A stretch of DNA of 63,675 nucleotides. It comes from JAWLAT01 sp041395325 (GTDB taxonomy: Bacteria; Pseudomonadota; Gammaproteobacteria; Xanthomonadales; SZUA-5). Positions 1 through 9,642 of this stretch are shown here, piece by piece (within the stretch, counting starts at the first letter, position 1; each line of letters opens with the position of its first letter). The notes below the pieces were generated by a model. It ran no database searches. It was not told the origin of the DNA and saw nothing but the letters and a program-made list of their open reading frames with translations. Both the position numbers and the translations under genes were made by a program. The stretch is from contig JAWLAT010000029.1 of assembly GCA_041395325.1 (NCBI GenBank), forward strand, positions 1 through 63,675, in the 5' to 3' direction.

Positions 1-3000
1 GTGTACACCGTGGTGCGGCCGGGTGTGCTGCTGGTGCTTCCGTTGGTCTTGCTGATGCTCAGGTCCGCCTGCGGCACCGAGGCGCTCTGCTTCTCAAAGG
101 CGCCCAGGTCCACGATCGGTGCAGCGCCAATGCCCGTATCGGCAACAGCGGTGTCGTCGACGCGGCGCGGGTTGCCGGCCAGATCGGGCGCGTCCTCGCT
201 GGTGTTGCCGTTGTCGTTGACATCCAGTGAGTCGGCTGGAACGTCGGCGTTCGCGCCCGCGTCGATGGCCGGACTGTCGTCGCTCAACTGGAAGTTGCCA
301 GCGCTGCTGGGCGTGGCCGAGGCGGTCAGCGGCGCGAGGAACAGCGGATCGGCATCCAGCGCGCCGAACTGGCCGCCCTGAATGAGGCTGTTGCTCACAC
401 TCGTGCTACCGGTGGTGACGGGAAGGTTGAAGATCTGGACCGCGCCGCCGGAGGCGTTGATGTTGCCCCAGACGATGCTGTTGCGCAGCGCCAGGTGGTT
501 GTCGGCACCAGAGAAGGCGCCGTCACTGCTTTGGTGGTTCCCCGTCACCGTGGCGTTGACGAGGGTCACATCGCTGTCTTCGCTGTAGATCGCGCCGCCC
601 TGCGTGTCAGCGACATTGCCCGACATTACGCTGTTGCTGATGGTGACCTGTCCGCCGTACGCGGCCAGACCGCCGCCGAGACGGGCCCGATTGCCGCTGA
701 TGATGCTGTTGACCATCGTGACTGTCCCCGCGGAACAGATCGCACCACCACCGAGGTCTGCGTTGCTGACCGACCCGCTCAGCCGGGTGTTGATGAGAAT
801 CAGGCTGCCACCGGGGTTGACGGAGACGCTGCCACCGCAGCTGGGGAAGCTGCTGCCACCACCGTTGCTCAGGACCATGTCGCGTAGGCTGAGATGGCCC
901 GATCCAGACGTTGCCAGAAACCGGACGGGATTCTCCCCAGCGCGCGTGATCGTGCCGTTGCGCAGGCTGATGTCGGAGCTGATGGCGGGCAGGACGGTCA
1001 GAACGCCCAGGCTGCCGGTCAGCGAGATGCTTTGTCCGTCGAGGTCGATGATGTCCGCGGAGTCGTTGTCATTGGCACAGGCAATGGCGTCGATCAAGGT
1101 GGCGGGCACGTTGTCCGGCAGCGTGTAGGGAAAGCTGATTCGGTCGCAAACACAGCGCACGATCACGTCGGTGACGTTGGCCGTGGCAACGCCCGAAGCA
1201 TTGCTCACGGTGCAGCGCTGACCCGCCGGTTGGGCCAACACGCTCACCAGATAGTTCGTGCCAGAGTCGACCGGCGCGCTGAAGACGAAGCTGCCGTCCG
1301 CGCCGAGTGTCAGATCGTCGCCGCCGTTGTTCTGCAGCGTAATGCTGCCGCCGGCATCCAGGTTGGACAGCGTTCCGCCGATCAGATAGCTGTCGCTGAC
1401 GCAGATCACCTCCACCGTGCTGACGTTGCCGACGACGATGCCCCCGCCGCTGACCTCGCAGGTCTGGCCCATGGGCTGCTCCGACACGCTCACGCTGTAG
1501 AAGCTGCCGAAAGCGAAGGGGCTGGCGAACAAGAAGCTGCCGTCGGCATCCAGCGTCAGGGTTTCGCCGACATTGAGCTGCAGCGTGATGCTGCGGTTTG
1601 CGCCCAGGCCCGACAGCGTGCCGCCGATGGTGTAGGTCTCGGTGACGCAGCTGACGGACACGTTGGTCACGTTCGCCGTCGCCATGCCGTTGCCATCGCT
1701 GACCATGCAAACCTGTCCGCCCGGCTGTGTCGCAACCGTCACTAGATAGGACTCGCTCTGGCCAATCGGTGCACTGAATACGAAGTTGCCGTTGCCGTTG
1801 AGGATCAGATCGTCACGACCGTTGTTCTGCAGACGGACGCTGCGCCCGGCAGCGAGGCCAGACAGACTGCCGCCGATGGTCACGGGGTTGCCGTTGACAC
1901 AGGTGACCTGGATGTTGGTGACCGTCCCGGTCGCGGTACCGGTGTCAGGGTTGACCACGCAGCTCTGGCCGGCGGGGGCACTGGCCACGGTCACGGCATA
2001 GGGGCTGCCGTGCAGCAGCTGGGTGGGAAAGGCGAAAGCGCCATCCGTGCCAAGCACCAGATCGTCGCCGCCGTTGTTCTGCAGCGTCAGGCTGCCGCCC
2101 GCGGCCAGTCCGAACAGCGTGCCGCCGATGCTGTAGCGGTTGGTGATGCAGTCCACGATCAGATCGGTCACGTCCCCAGTCGCCACGCCGCTGCCATTGC
2201 TGACCATGCAGAGCTGTCCCACCGGTTGCGTCTGCACGGTGACGCTGTAGGGGAAGCCATGCGAGATCGGCTGTCCCGGGAAGCTGAAGGGCCCATTGCT
2301 GTTCACCACCACGGTGGCGTTGGGCAGCCTCAGGGTGATGTTGCGCCCCGGATCCAGCCCGGACACGGTGCCGCCGATGCTGTAGTCGTTGACGACACAA
2401 CGCACCAGCACATCGCTGACATCGCCCAGTGCGACACCCGCGCCAGACTCCACCTCGCAGGTCTTGCCCACTGGCTCGGCGGTGATGGTCACTGCATAGC
2501 TGGCACCGTGGGGGATGCGGGTGGGAAAGACGAAATCGCCATTCTCCGTGATCACCAGAGTGTCTGAGCCATTGCCTAGCGTGAGGCTGTCGCCGGGTCC
2601 CAGCTGAGTCACGCGGCCGCCGATGCGATAGGTGTTGGTCTGACACAGGACGACGACGCTGGTGACAGGTCCGACCACGACCCCTGTCCCGTTGCCCACG
2701 ATGCAAGTCTGGCCAATCGGCTGTGAGGTCACGACCACGTTGTAGGTATTGCCCGGTCCATGCAGGGTGGGGAAGCTGAAGAAGGCGTTGGCGGTCAGGG
2801 TCAGGACATCGCCACTGTCAGTGTTGCGCAGGCTGATGCTCTGCCCGGCATTGAGTCCCACCAGATTGCCGCCGACGAAAAAGCTGCCTACCGCGCAGTT
2901 GACCTCGATGTCGGTCACCTCGCTGACCGCATGGCCGCTGCCATTGGCCACCGTGCAGAACTGGCCCGTCGGCTGGACCGTCACACTGACGTCGTAGGGG

Positions 3001-5279
3001 CTGTCGAAGGGCAGCGTGCCGAAGCTGACCGGGCCGTTGACCGTGACGACCCGGGTCTGACCACCACCCGCGTTGCGCAAGGTCAGACTGCCCCCTGGGG
3101 CGAGGCCGCTCACCGTGGCACTCAGCGTGGGCTCGATCAGAAAGCCGTAGACCGCACCGCTGGCCACCGCACCATTGGGCGGACCCTGCACGCCGTTGAC
3201 ACCGATACCGGAACTTCCTTCGGCGCGCGCACCCACCACCAGTCGCGGACCCGAAACCGCCACGGCGTAGCCGAACTGATTGCCGAAAGCGGTATTGGAG
3301 GCCTTGATGTAGGCCTGCGGCCGCCACAGCCCGGCTTCACGCACGAAGGCATAGGCGGCGCCGCTGCTGCCCAGCGCATTGTTGGCCTGGTCGCCGTCGA
3401 TGCCGCGGGCATTGCTGTCCTCGTTGATCGCGCCCACCGCCAGCAGATTGCCCGACAGTGCCACCGCATGACCGAAGCCGTCGCCCGTCTGCGCATTGGA
3501 CGCCTTCAGGTAGGCCTGCTGGCTCCAGCTGCCGAAGACACCACCGGTACGTGCATAGACGTAGGCCGCGCCGCTGTTGACGGCGCTGTTGTCGGACTGG
3601 TTGCCGTTCACACCGGTGGCGTTGCTGGCTTCACCGATGGCGCCGACGACCAGTGATTCGCCAGAGATCGCCAGCGCGTGGCCGAAGGCATCTCCGGCGC
3701 CACTGTTGGAGGCTTTCAGGTAGGCCTGCTGGGACCAGTCGCCGACCAGCAGCTCCGACCGCGTAAAGATGTAGACCGCACCGCTGTTGCCGGCACCATT
3801 GTTGGCCTGATCGCCGTTGATTCCGGTGGCGTCGCTGTCTTCCCCGGGCGCACCCGCGATCACGGTAAAGCCCTCGATCGCCACCGCGCTGCCGAAGCGG
3901 TCCTCCGCTGCCGTGTTGGAGGCTTTCAGATAGGCCTCCTGCAGCCAGTTGCCACTGGCCTGAGTGCGCCTGAACACGTAGACCGCACCGCTGGACTCGG
4001 CATCGTTGTTGCTCTGGTCGCCGTTGAGCCCGGTCGCGCTGCTCCCCTCACCGGGCGCCCCCACCACCACCAGAGCGCCCGACACGGCGACGGCAGACCC
4101 GAAGCGGTCGAAGAAGTCGGTATTGGAGGCCTTCAGATAGGCCTGCTGGCTCCAGTTGCCGGTCATGCCGCCGTCACGCACGAAGACATAGGCCGCGCCG
4201 CTTTCGATCCGGCTGTTGTCCAACTGATCGCCATTGACGCCGGTGGCCCGACTGCGCTCGAAGGGGGCGCCGACCACCAGGGTCTCGCCCGACAGGGCCA
4301 CGGCCTCCCCGAAGCGGTCACCGCCACCGCCATCGATGCTGGACGTCTTCAGATAGGCTTGCTGCAGCCACTGGCCGCCGCCCAGGCGCACAAACACGTA
4401 GACCGCGCCGCTTAGTGGGCTGGTGTTGCTTCCCGGACCTTCCAGGCCACCATCCTCGAAGGGGGCGCCTACCACCAGCGTGTCCCCGGAGGCGGATGAA
4501 GACAGCGCCACGGAATAGCCGAACTCGTCGCCCTGCTCGGCATTGGAGGCCTTGAAATAGGCATCCTGGCGCCAGACCGGATCAATGGTGAGTGGATAGC
4601 GTGCCTTGGTGTCATCGACGCTGAGCAGCAGCTGATCGACCTCGCTCAGCTGCATGCGCGCCGGCAGGATCTGGCCGTCGGCATCCCACACCTTCAGGCC
4701 CGCATACTGCAACGCACCTTCGCCCTCACCGACGCGCAGGACCTGACCGGTCGCGTTCAGATGGACCCGGGCCTGCTCCGAGGTTGTCAGCGCCATCTGC
4801 AGACGCAGCGGGCTGCCATCGGCGCCTGCCGGGCGCTGCTGCAACTCAAACCACTGCTCCAGTGTGCCGGGGCGGTTGTGCCACCACTCGCGCAGGTTTC
4901 GATCCCATTGGTAGTGCACCACGGCGCCTTGCGCGTCGGTCTCGGCACGCAGCTCGGGCCGGCCCGGCTGGACCAACTCGCCGTAGCCGTAGCCGGACAG
5001 CCGCATGGAGACCTGTAGTCGCTGGCCCTCAACCTGTATGCGTCCGTCCGGGTGGAATCGCTGGGACAGGCCCAGCACAGGGTTGTATGCCCGGTAGCCG
5101 TCCACCGCGTCGCCTTCGGCGCGGTGTCGATGCGCCTCGATCTGCGCCCGTACGCTGGCCCACTCGGCGTCGCTGAGTGGGTCGGCAGCGCTCGAGCTGG
5201 CGGCTGCCGACCAGCCGACGCAGAGCAGCAGGACCGCAGTGGTCAACTGAGTGGAGAGGTATCGACGGAACTGGATCAT
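1..5279 (-). CDS. Giant secreted FG-GAP / beta-helix / DUF11 protein (partial, 3' end outside window)
   Basis: The reading frame is open from ATG at 5279 to the window edge, at least 1,759 residues. An AAGGA ribosome site lies just upstream of the ATG. The first ~30 residues look like a signal peptide. Residues ~230-700 carry seven FG-GAP repeats of the type AYLKASN..D.FG.AVA.SG..LVVGAP.E, enough for one seven-bladed integrin-like propeller. Next come eight tandem ~83-residue modules (about 3130-1140) with the pattern IGGTLSGL..G.S.TL.N and two conserved cysteines each (GQ.C and V.C). A Chlamydial-Pmp-like right-handed beta-helix follows (residues ~1380-1720), ending in a GAFEKQ-type closing motif. 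Then a DUF11-like segment starts (DLSISKTNG...TPG.TTVYT). This is an exported, surface or outer-membrane associated protein; adhesion is inference. A sorting tail, if any, is beyond the edge. It is divergent from the ECF sigma gene. Confidence 0.88.
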   Translation of the reverse strand, partial: MIQFRRYLSTQLTTAVLLLCVGWSAAASSSAADPLSDAEWASVRAQIEAHRHRAEGDAVDGYRAYNPVLGLSQRFHPDGRIQVEGQRLQVSMRLSGYGYGELVQPGRPELRAETDAQGAVVHYQWDRNLREWWHNRPGTLEQWFELQQRPAGADGSPLRLQMALTTSEQARVHLNATGQVLRVGEGEGALQYAGLKVWDADGQILPARMQLSEVDQLLLSVDDTKARYPLTIDPVWRQDAYFKASNAEQGDEFGYSVALSSSASGDTLVVGAPFEDGGLEGPGSNTSPLSGAVYVFVRLGGGQWLQQAYLKTSSIDGGGGDRFGEAVALSGETLVVGAPFERSRATGVNGDQLDNSRIESGAAYVFVRDGGMTGNWSQQAYLKASNTDFFDRFGSAVAVSGALVVVGAPGEGSSATGLNGDQSNNDAESSGAVYVFRRTQASGNWLQEAYLKASNTAAEDRFGSAVAIEGFTVIAGAPGEDSDATGINGDQANNGAGNSGAVYIFTRSELLVGDWSQQAYLKASNSGAGDAFGHALAISGESLVVGAIGEASNATGVNGNQSDNSAVNSGAAYVYARTGGVFGSWSQQAYLKASNAQTGDGFGHAVALSGNLLAVGAINEDSNARGIDGDQANNALGSSGAAYAFVREAGLWRPQAYIKASNTAFGNQFGYAVAVSGPRLVVGARAEGSSGIGVNGVQGPPNGAVASGAVYGFLIEPTLSATVSGLAPGGSLTLRNAGGGQTRVVTVNGPVSFGTLPFDSPYDVSVTVQPTGQFCTVANGSGHAVSEVTDIEVNCAVGSFFVGGNLVGLNAGQSISLRNTDSGDVLTLTANAFFSFPTLHGPGNTYNVVVTSQPIGQTCIVGNGTGVVVGPVTSVVVLCQTNTYRIGGRVTQLGPGDSLTLGNGSDTLVITENGDFVFPTRIPHGASYAVTITAEPVGKTCEVESGAGVALGDVSDVLVRCVVNDYSIGGTVSGLDPGRNITLRLPNATVVVNSNGPFSFPGQPISHGFPYSVTVQTQPVGQLCMVSNGSGVATGDVTDLIVDCITNRYSIGGTLFGLAAGGSLTLQNNGGDDLVLGTDGAFAFPTQLLHGSPYAVTVASAPAGQSCVVNPDTGTATGTVTNIQVTCVNGNPVTIGGSLSGLAAGRSVRLQNNGRDDLILNGNGNFVFSAPIGQSESYLVTVATQPGGQVCMVSDGNGMATANVTNVSVSCVTETYTIGGTLSGLGANRSITLQLNVGETLTLDADGSFLFASPFAFGSFYSVSVSEQPMGQTCEVSGGGIVVGNVSTVEVICVSDSYLIGGTLSNLDAGGSITLQNNGGDDLTLGADGSFVFSAPVDSGTNYLVSVLAQPAGQRCTVSNASGVATANVTDVIVRCVCDRISFPYTLPDNVPATLIDAIACANDNDSADIIDLDGQSISLTGSLGVLTVLPAISSDISLRNGTITRAGENPVRFLATSGSGHLSLRDMVLSNGGGSSFPSCGGSVSVNPGGSLILINTRLSGSVSNADLGGGAICSAGTVTMVNSIISGNRARLGGGLAAYGGQVTISNSVMSGNVADTQGGAIYSEDSDVTLVNATVTGNHQSSDGAFSGADNHLALRNSIVWGNINASGGAVQIFNLPVTTGSTSVSNSLIQGGQFGALDADPLFLAPLTASATPSSAGNFQLSDDSPAIDAGANADVPADSLDVNDNGNTSEDAPDLAGNPRRVDDTAVADTGIGAAPIVDLGAFEKQSASVPQADLSISKTNGSTSSTPGRTTVY

Positions 5280-5552
5280 GGTCATTCCTTGGGCTGCTCG
5301 CGAACCCGTCCAAAGCGGGGGCTATCGCAAAAGGCGCAAGAACCGACCGGATTCAGTCAACCGATGGCCCGGGCACGGCAAACAATCGTGCGAGGCAACG
5401 CCCGACGCGCGCGCAACCGCAATCTCGAACGCTAAACTGTTGCGTGCGCCCAGATGGATCAGGGATGCGTGTTCAACACCGTCAGCGATCGCATGCGACT
5501 GGTGTGGTCGCCGGGTTGCTGACGGTCAGCACTGAAGGCGTGGCCAAGCCAG

Positions 5553-6158
5553 ATGACTCAAGGACCTGCGACCGAAGCCGACGACGACGCCGAGCGGAGC
5601 GCCGCTGAAGCGGCCGCGGCTGCGTCAGACGGGGCCGAACAATGGTGGACCACGCAGGTACATGACCTGCTGCGTAAGATTGCCAGGCGCCACCTGAGCG
5701 GCGAGGGGCGGGTGACGCTGAACCCGACCGATCTGGTGCACGAGGCCTATCTGCGCATGGTGGGTCTGAACATGGGCTTCGTGGATCGCTCGCATTTCGT
5801 CCGCTTCACGTCCACCCAGATGCGCCGCGTACTGGTCGACCACGCTCGCCGCAAGGCCGCCGACAAGCGTGGTCGGCACGCACAACGGCTCACCCTGCGG
5901 CCCGATCATGCGGACGTTAGCAGCGCCGACGGCCTGCAGATCGTCGAACTCGACCTGCTGCTCACGGCGCTGGCCAAGGCCGATCCGCGCAAGGCCAGGA
6001 TCGCCGAGTTCCACTATTTTGGTGGCCTCACGCAAGAAGAAACGGCCGCGGCACTGGACGTCTCACCGGCGACCGTGGTTCGGGAACTGCGCTTTCTGCG
6101 CAGCTGGATTCCCACTCAGCTCAAGTCGACGCCACCCGCCGCGGGCAGCGAGCGATGA
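5553..6158 (+). CDS. ECF-type RNA polymerase sigma factor
   Basis: A 201-residue sigma-70 family protein of the ECF type that pairs with Ser/Thr kinases in Lysobacterales (similar to the TIGR02999 family). Region 2 is visible at residues ~30-90 (LLRKIARRHLS, NPTDLVHEAYLRMV, FTSTQMRRVLVDHARRKAADKR). Region 4 is at ~130-190 (ADPRKARIAEFHYFGGLTQEETAAALD then a helix-turn-helix ATVVRELRF). It would direct RNA polymerase to a small regulon. The stop overlaps the start of the kinase gene (ATGA), so the two are translationally coupled, and kinase-linked control of the sigma factor is the likely mode. The ribosome site is weak. The divergent giant protein is a plausible target, but no promoter was identified. 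Confidence 0.9.
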   Translation: MTQGPATEADDDAERSAAEAAAAASDGAEQWWTTQVHDLLRKIARRHLSGEGRVTLNPTDLVHEAYLRMVGLNMGFVDRSHFVRFTSTQMRRVLVDHARRKAADKRGRHAQRLTLRPDHADVSSADGLQIVELDLLLTALAKADPRKARIAEFHYFGGLTQEETAAALDVSPATVVRELRFLRSWIPTQLKSTPPAAGSER

Positions 6159-8881
6159 GCGGGGTTGGCTCAACCATCGATCCACAGCGCTTGCAGCGGC
6201 TGGAACAGCTGTTCGACCTCGCCCTGTCACGGCCAGCGGCCGAGCGCGATGCCTTCCTGCAGCAGGCCTGCGCCGATGAACCGGGGTTGTTGGCGACCTT
6301 GCGCGCGATGCTCGATGACCTCGAACGCACGTCCGGCGGATTGACCGGGCAGATCGGCGTCCTGGCCGACCAGGCCAGTGCGCCGGCCGACCGCAGCGGC
6401 GAGCGCATCGGGCGCTATCGCCTGCAGGCGCGGATCCGCTGGGGCGGCATGGCTGAGGTCTATCGCGCAGTGCGCGACGATGGGGAGTTCAGCCAGGAGG
6501 TGGCACTGAAGATCGCGCGCGCCGATCGGGAAGTGGGTGCGATGTCGCGCTGGTTCGAGGCCGAACGCAGCCTGCTGGCACGGCTGCGCCATCCCAATAT
6601 CTGTCAGATTTTCGATGGTGGCAAAAGTGCCACCGGCGAGCCATATTTCGTCATGGAGCGGATCGACGGCCAGCCTTTTCTGGACGTCTGTCTGGATCCG
6701 CAAACCCCCTGGAGCCGGGTGCTGGCGCTGTTTCTGCAGCTCTGCGCGGCGGTGGCGCACAGCCATCGCCAGTGGGTCGTGCATCGCGACATCAAGCCCG
6801 AGAACGTGCTGGTGGCCGACAGCGGTCAGGTCAAGCTGCTCGATTTCGGCATCGCTGCGGCACTGCAACAGGACGCGGCCGCTGCAGGGGAACCTGCAAG
6901 CTGGTACAGCCCCGGCTATGCCGCCCCCGAGATCATCGCCGGGCAGGTCGGTGGACCGGCCGCCGATATTCATTCCCTCGGCATCCTGCTGGGCAAGCTG
7001 TTGCCGCGCTGTCCGTCGCTGGCGCGGCTGGACCTGCGACGCATCGCCGAACACGCCAGTGCCGCTGAACCGGCGGACCGCTACGAGAGTGTCGACGCGC
7101 TGGTGGCGGACCTGCTGCGTTTGCGCGATCGCAAGCCGATCTCGCTGCGCCGACAGGAGTCGCGCTATGTGCTGTGGCGATGGCTGCAACGTCGCGCCGT
7201 GCCGATCGCCGTCAGCCTGTTGGCTTTGCTGTTGTTGGGACTGGCTTTCAGTCGTGAAGTCCAGCTACGGCAGCGGGCGCAGGCCGAGCGCGACAGCGCC
7301 CGTGCGGTCAGCGATTTCTTGAGCAACGCGTACGCCGCCGCCGATCCCGAAGTCCACCATGGTCAGGACATCTCGGTGCAGCGCTTCATGGAGCTGCAGT
7401 CCGAGGCTATTGCCGCTGACGCCTCGCTGACGCCGGACATTCGCGCCCAGTTGCAGCTGACCATGGGCCATGCCTTCGCCAATCTCGGCCGCTACGAACA
7501 GGCCGAGGAATTGTTGGCACGGGCCCTGGACAATCAGCTGCAGACGCGCGATCGGCATGGCTTGCGCTGGGGCCAGATCCGCATTGCGCAGGCCAAGGCG
7601 GCACGCCAGTCCGGGCGCAGCGAGGAGGCCGAAGCGATCCTGACCGAGTTGCTGCACGTGCAGGCCGGCTGGCCACAGACGGCCGAGTACGCCGATCTGC
7701 GCGCGAACATCTATTCGATCCTGGCGGCGCTGGAACAGGGTCGGCGCAATCTGGATCTGGCGGCCGATTACATCCAGCAGGCCATGGCGCTGTATCCCCA
7801 GCGCAGCGATCGTCGGGACGCGGACATCAGCCAGCTCTACTATGTGGTCACGCTGGGTTCGATTCAGGCCACTCGTGGAGACGCCGAGACGGCACTGCAG
7901 ACCTTCGAGGCGGGGCTGGAGTCGGCCGCAAAGCTGGGACGCGAGGCCAACATTCCGCGGCTGGCCCTGCTCGGCTGGATGGGCGTCTTGCTCAATCGGC
8001 AGGGTCGTCCGCTGGAGGCCGAACCGCATCTGCGCCAGGCGATCGCGGTCGCCGAAGACCTGTACCCGGCCGACCATCCCCGACGCAGCGGGGCGTACGG
8101 CAATCTCGGCACGATGCTGCTGCAAGCTGGCCGACTGAACGACGCCGAGCCGCTGTTGCGACAGGCACTGGACGGATTTGAGTCCGCCAAGGCTACGCGT
8201 TCACCGGGGTACCTGCGCATGCCCAGGGAACTGGGCGAGCTGGCCATGCTGCGCGAGGATCCCGCCACGGCGCGGCCCTTGCTCGAGGCCCATCTGCAGA
8301 CGCAGCAGGCGGCGTACGGCTCGGACAGCCCCCGCATCGTGCCTGCACTGATCTTGCTGGTCGCGCTCGAATTGCAGGATGGGCAACCACGGACAGCATT
8401 GCTGCAGGCGCAGCAGGCCGAGGCGTTGATCAGGACCGCGGGGCAGTCTGACCAGGACGAGCTGCCGATGCTGCTGCTTCTCACCGCCGAAGCACATATC
8501 GCGCTGGGCGACAGAGCCAGCGCCGAGCGCGAGCAGGCCAGGGCGCAGACTCTGCTGGCGTCGCAGCTGGCGAACAAGCCTCGCGCGCTGGCCCATGCCT
8601 TGCAGCGTCACGCCGAGGTTCTGTACGCGCTCGGCCAGGCGCAGCAGGCCGCAGCCGCCTGCACCGAGGCACTGGCGCAGTTGCAGGACATCGCGGTCGC
8701 CGCCCACCCGATTCGGTCACGTTGTCTGCTGCGCCTGGCGCAGATTCACGCCGATGATGGAGACGCAGGGCGCGCCCGTGCGCTGCTCGACGAAGTCGCG
8801 CCGATGCTGCATGCCACGCTCATCGAAGCTGCTCCCAGTCTGCGCTGGCTGCAAGCCTTGCAGGCCGGGCTTTCCGACTGA
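6155..8881 (+). CDS. Membrane-anchored Ser/Thr protein kinase with TPR domain
   Basis: This is a 908-residue protein. The kinase domain at ~85-330 shows VALK (ATP lysine), HRDIKPEN (catalytic loop), LLDFGIA, APEII and DIHSLG. The glycine-rich loop is imperfect (RIRWGGMAEVYRA, lacking the first glycine of GxGxxG). A single membrane helix follows at ~348-365 (IAVSLLALLLLGLAF). The rest, ~400-900, is TPR-like helical repeats with many AE.LL.RAL and A.PLL motifs. The topology implies a cytoplasmic kinase and a periplasmic TPR sensor. It overlaps the sigma gene by 4 bp, so the two form an operon. It ends 4 bp from the convergent pseudouridine synthase. Confidence 0.92.
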   Translation: MSGVGSTIDPQRLQRLEQLFDLALSRPAAERDAFLQQACADEPGLLATLRAMLDDLERTSGGLTGQIGVLADQASAPADRSGERIGRYRLQARIRWGGMAEVYRAVRDDGEFSQEVALKIARADREVGAMSRWFEAERSLLARLRHPNICQIFDGGKSATGEPYFVMERIDGQPFLDVCLDPQTPWSRVLALFLQLCAAVAHSHRQWVVHRDIKPENVLVADSGQVKLLDFGIAAALQQDAAAAGEPASWYSPGYAAPEIIAGQVGGPAADIHSLGILLGKLLPRCPSLARLDLRRIAEHASAAEPADRYESVDALVADLLRLRDRKPISLRRQESRYVLWRWLQRRAVPIAVSLLALLLLGLAFSREVQLRQRAQAERDSARAVSDFLSNAYAAADPEVHHGQDISVQRFMELQSEAIAADASLTPDIRAQLQLTMGHAFANLGRYEQAEELLARALDNQLQTRDRHGLRWGQIRIAQAKAARQSGRSEEAEAILTELLHVQAGWPQTAEYADLRANIYSILAALEQGRRNLDLAADYIQQAMALYPQRSDRRDADISQLYYVVTLGSIQATRGDAETALQTFEAGLESAAKLGREANIPRLALLGWMGVLLNRQGRPLEAEPHLRQAIAVAEDLYPADHPRRSGAYGNLGTMLLQAGRLNDAEPLLRQALDGFESAKATRSPGYLRMPRELGELAMLREDPATARPLLEAHLQTQQAAYGSDSPRIVPALILLVALELQDGQPRTALLQAQQAEALIRTAGQSDQDELPMLLLLTAEAHIALGDRASAEREQARAQTLLASQLANKPRALAHALQRHAEVLYALGQAQQAAAACTEALAQLQDIAVAAHPIRSRCLLRLAQIHADDGDAGRARALLDEVAPMLHATLIEAAPSLRWLQALQAGLSD

Positions 8882-8885
8882 CGCT

Positions 8886-9632
8886 TCAGACCTCGCCGGG
8901 ATCGATCCAGCGCCATTGTCCCTTGGGCAGATCACCCAGTTCCAGCCGCCCGACCCGGACGCGCAGCAGGCGCTGCACGGTCAGACCGTGCGCCAGCAGC
9001 AAACGGCGAATGTGGCGGTTGCGGCCCTCGTCGAGCGTCAGCGCCAGCCAGCGACTGCGGCCCTCGGCATTGGCTCGCAGCAGCGCTGCGTCGATGCAGC
9101 GCAAGCGTTCGCCCTGGTCGACCACACCCACCCGCAGCTGCTCGAGCAGCGCCGCATCGGCGGGTTGTTCGATGCGCACGTGGTAGACCTTGCGGATGTC
9201 GCCATCGGTGATGCTGGCCGCCCACTCCGGGTCGTTGCTGAACAGCAGCAGGCCTTCCGATGCCCGGTCCAGCCGACCGACCGGGGCCAGCCAGGGCAGC
9301 GCCTGATCGGCCGACGCGGGTGCTGGCCAGGCCTGCTCCGGCAGCAGGCAGGCGTAGACCGTGTCGCGACCGCGCTCGTCGGCGGTGCTGGTGGTCAGCC
9401 CACGCGGCTTGTTCAGCAGCAGATAGCGGCGTTGCGCGGCGCCGATCGCTTGGCCGTCGACCGTGATCCGGTCCCGCTCGGCCGTGGGTTGCTCGGGATC
9501 CCGCTGCACCGCGCCGTTGAGACTGACGCGGCCTGCGCGGATCAGCGCTTCGGCCTGGCTGCGCGAGCAATAGCCGAGCTTGGACAGCCGCCGCGCCAGG
9601 CCGACGCGCCGGGACCCGCTCGGGCTGCGCAT
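8886..9632 (-). CDS. RsuA/RluF-family rRNA pseudouridine synthase
   Basis: A 248-residue enzyme that isomerises uridine to pseudouridine in ribosomal RNA. An N-terminal S4 RNA-binding domain (GLARRLSKLGYCSRSQAEAL, then AGRVSLNG) precedes the catalytic core. The core has LLNKPRGL and the PVGRLDRASEGLLLF loop, whose Asp is the family nucleophile. The C-terminus has LDEGRNRHIRRL. I chose the ATG at 9632, which fits the usual family N-terminus; an upstream in-frame start would overlap the peptidase gene. It lies 10 bp downstream of the M17 peptidase, likely co-transcribed. The exact target site (RsuA, RluB, RluE or RluF type) cannot be assigned from sequence alone. Confidence 0.9.
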   Translation of the reverse strand: MRSPSGSRRVGLARRLSKLGYCSRSQAEALIRAGRVSLNGAVQRDPEQPTAERDRITVDGQAIGAAQRRYLLLNKPRGLTTSTADERGRDTVYACLLPEQAWPAPASADQALPWLAPVGRLDRASEGLLLFSNDPEWAASITDGDIRKVYHVRIEQPADAALLEQLRVGVVDQGERLRCIDAALLRANAEGRSRWLALTLDEGRNRHIRRLLLAHGLTVQRLLRVRVGRLELGDLPKGQWRWIDPGEV

Positions 9633-9642
9633 GAGGCGGGGC

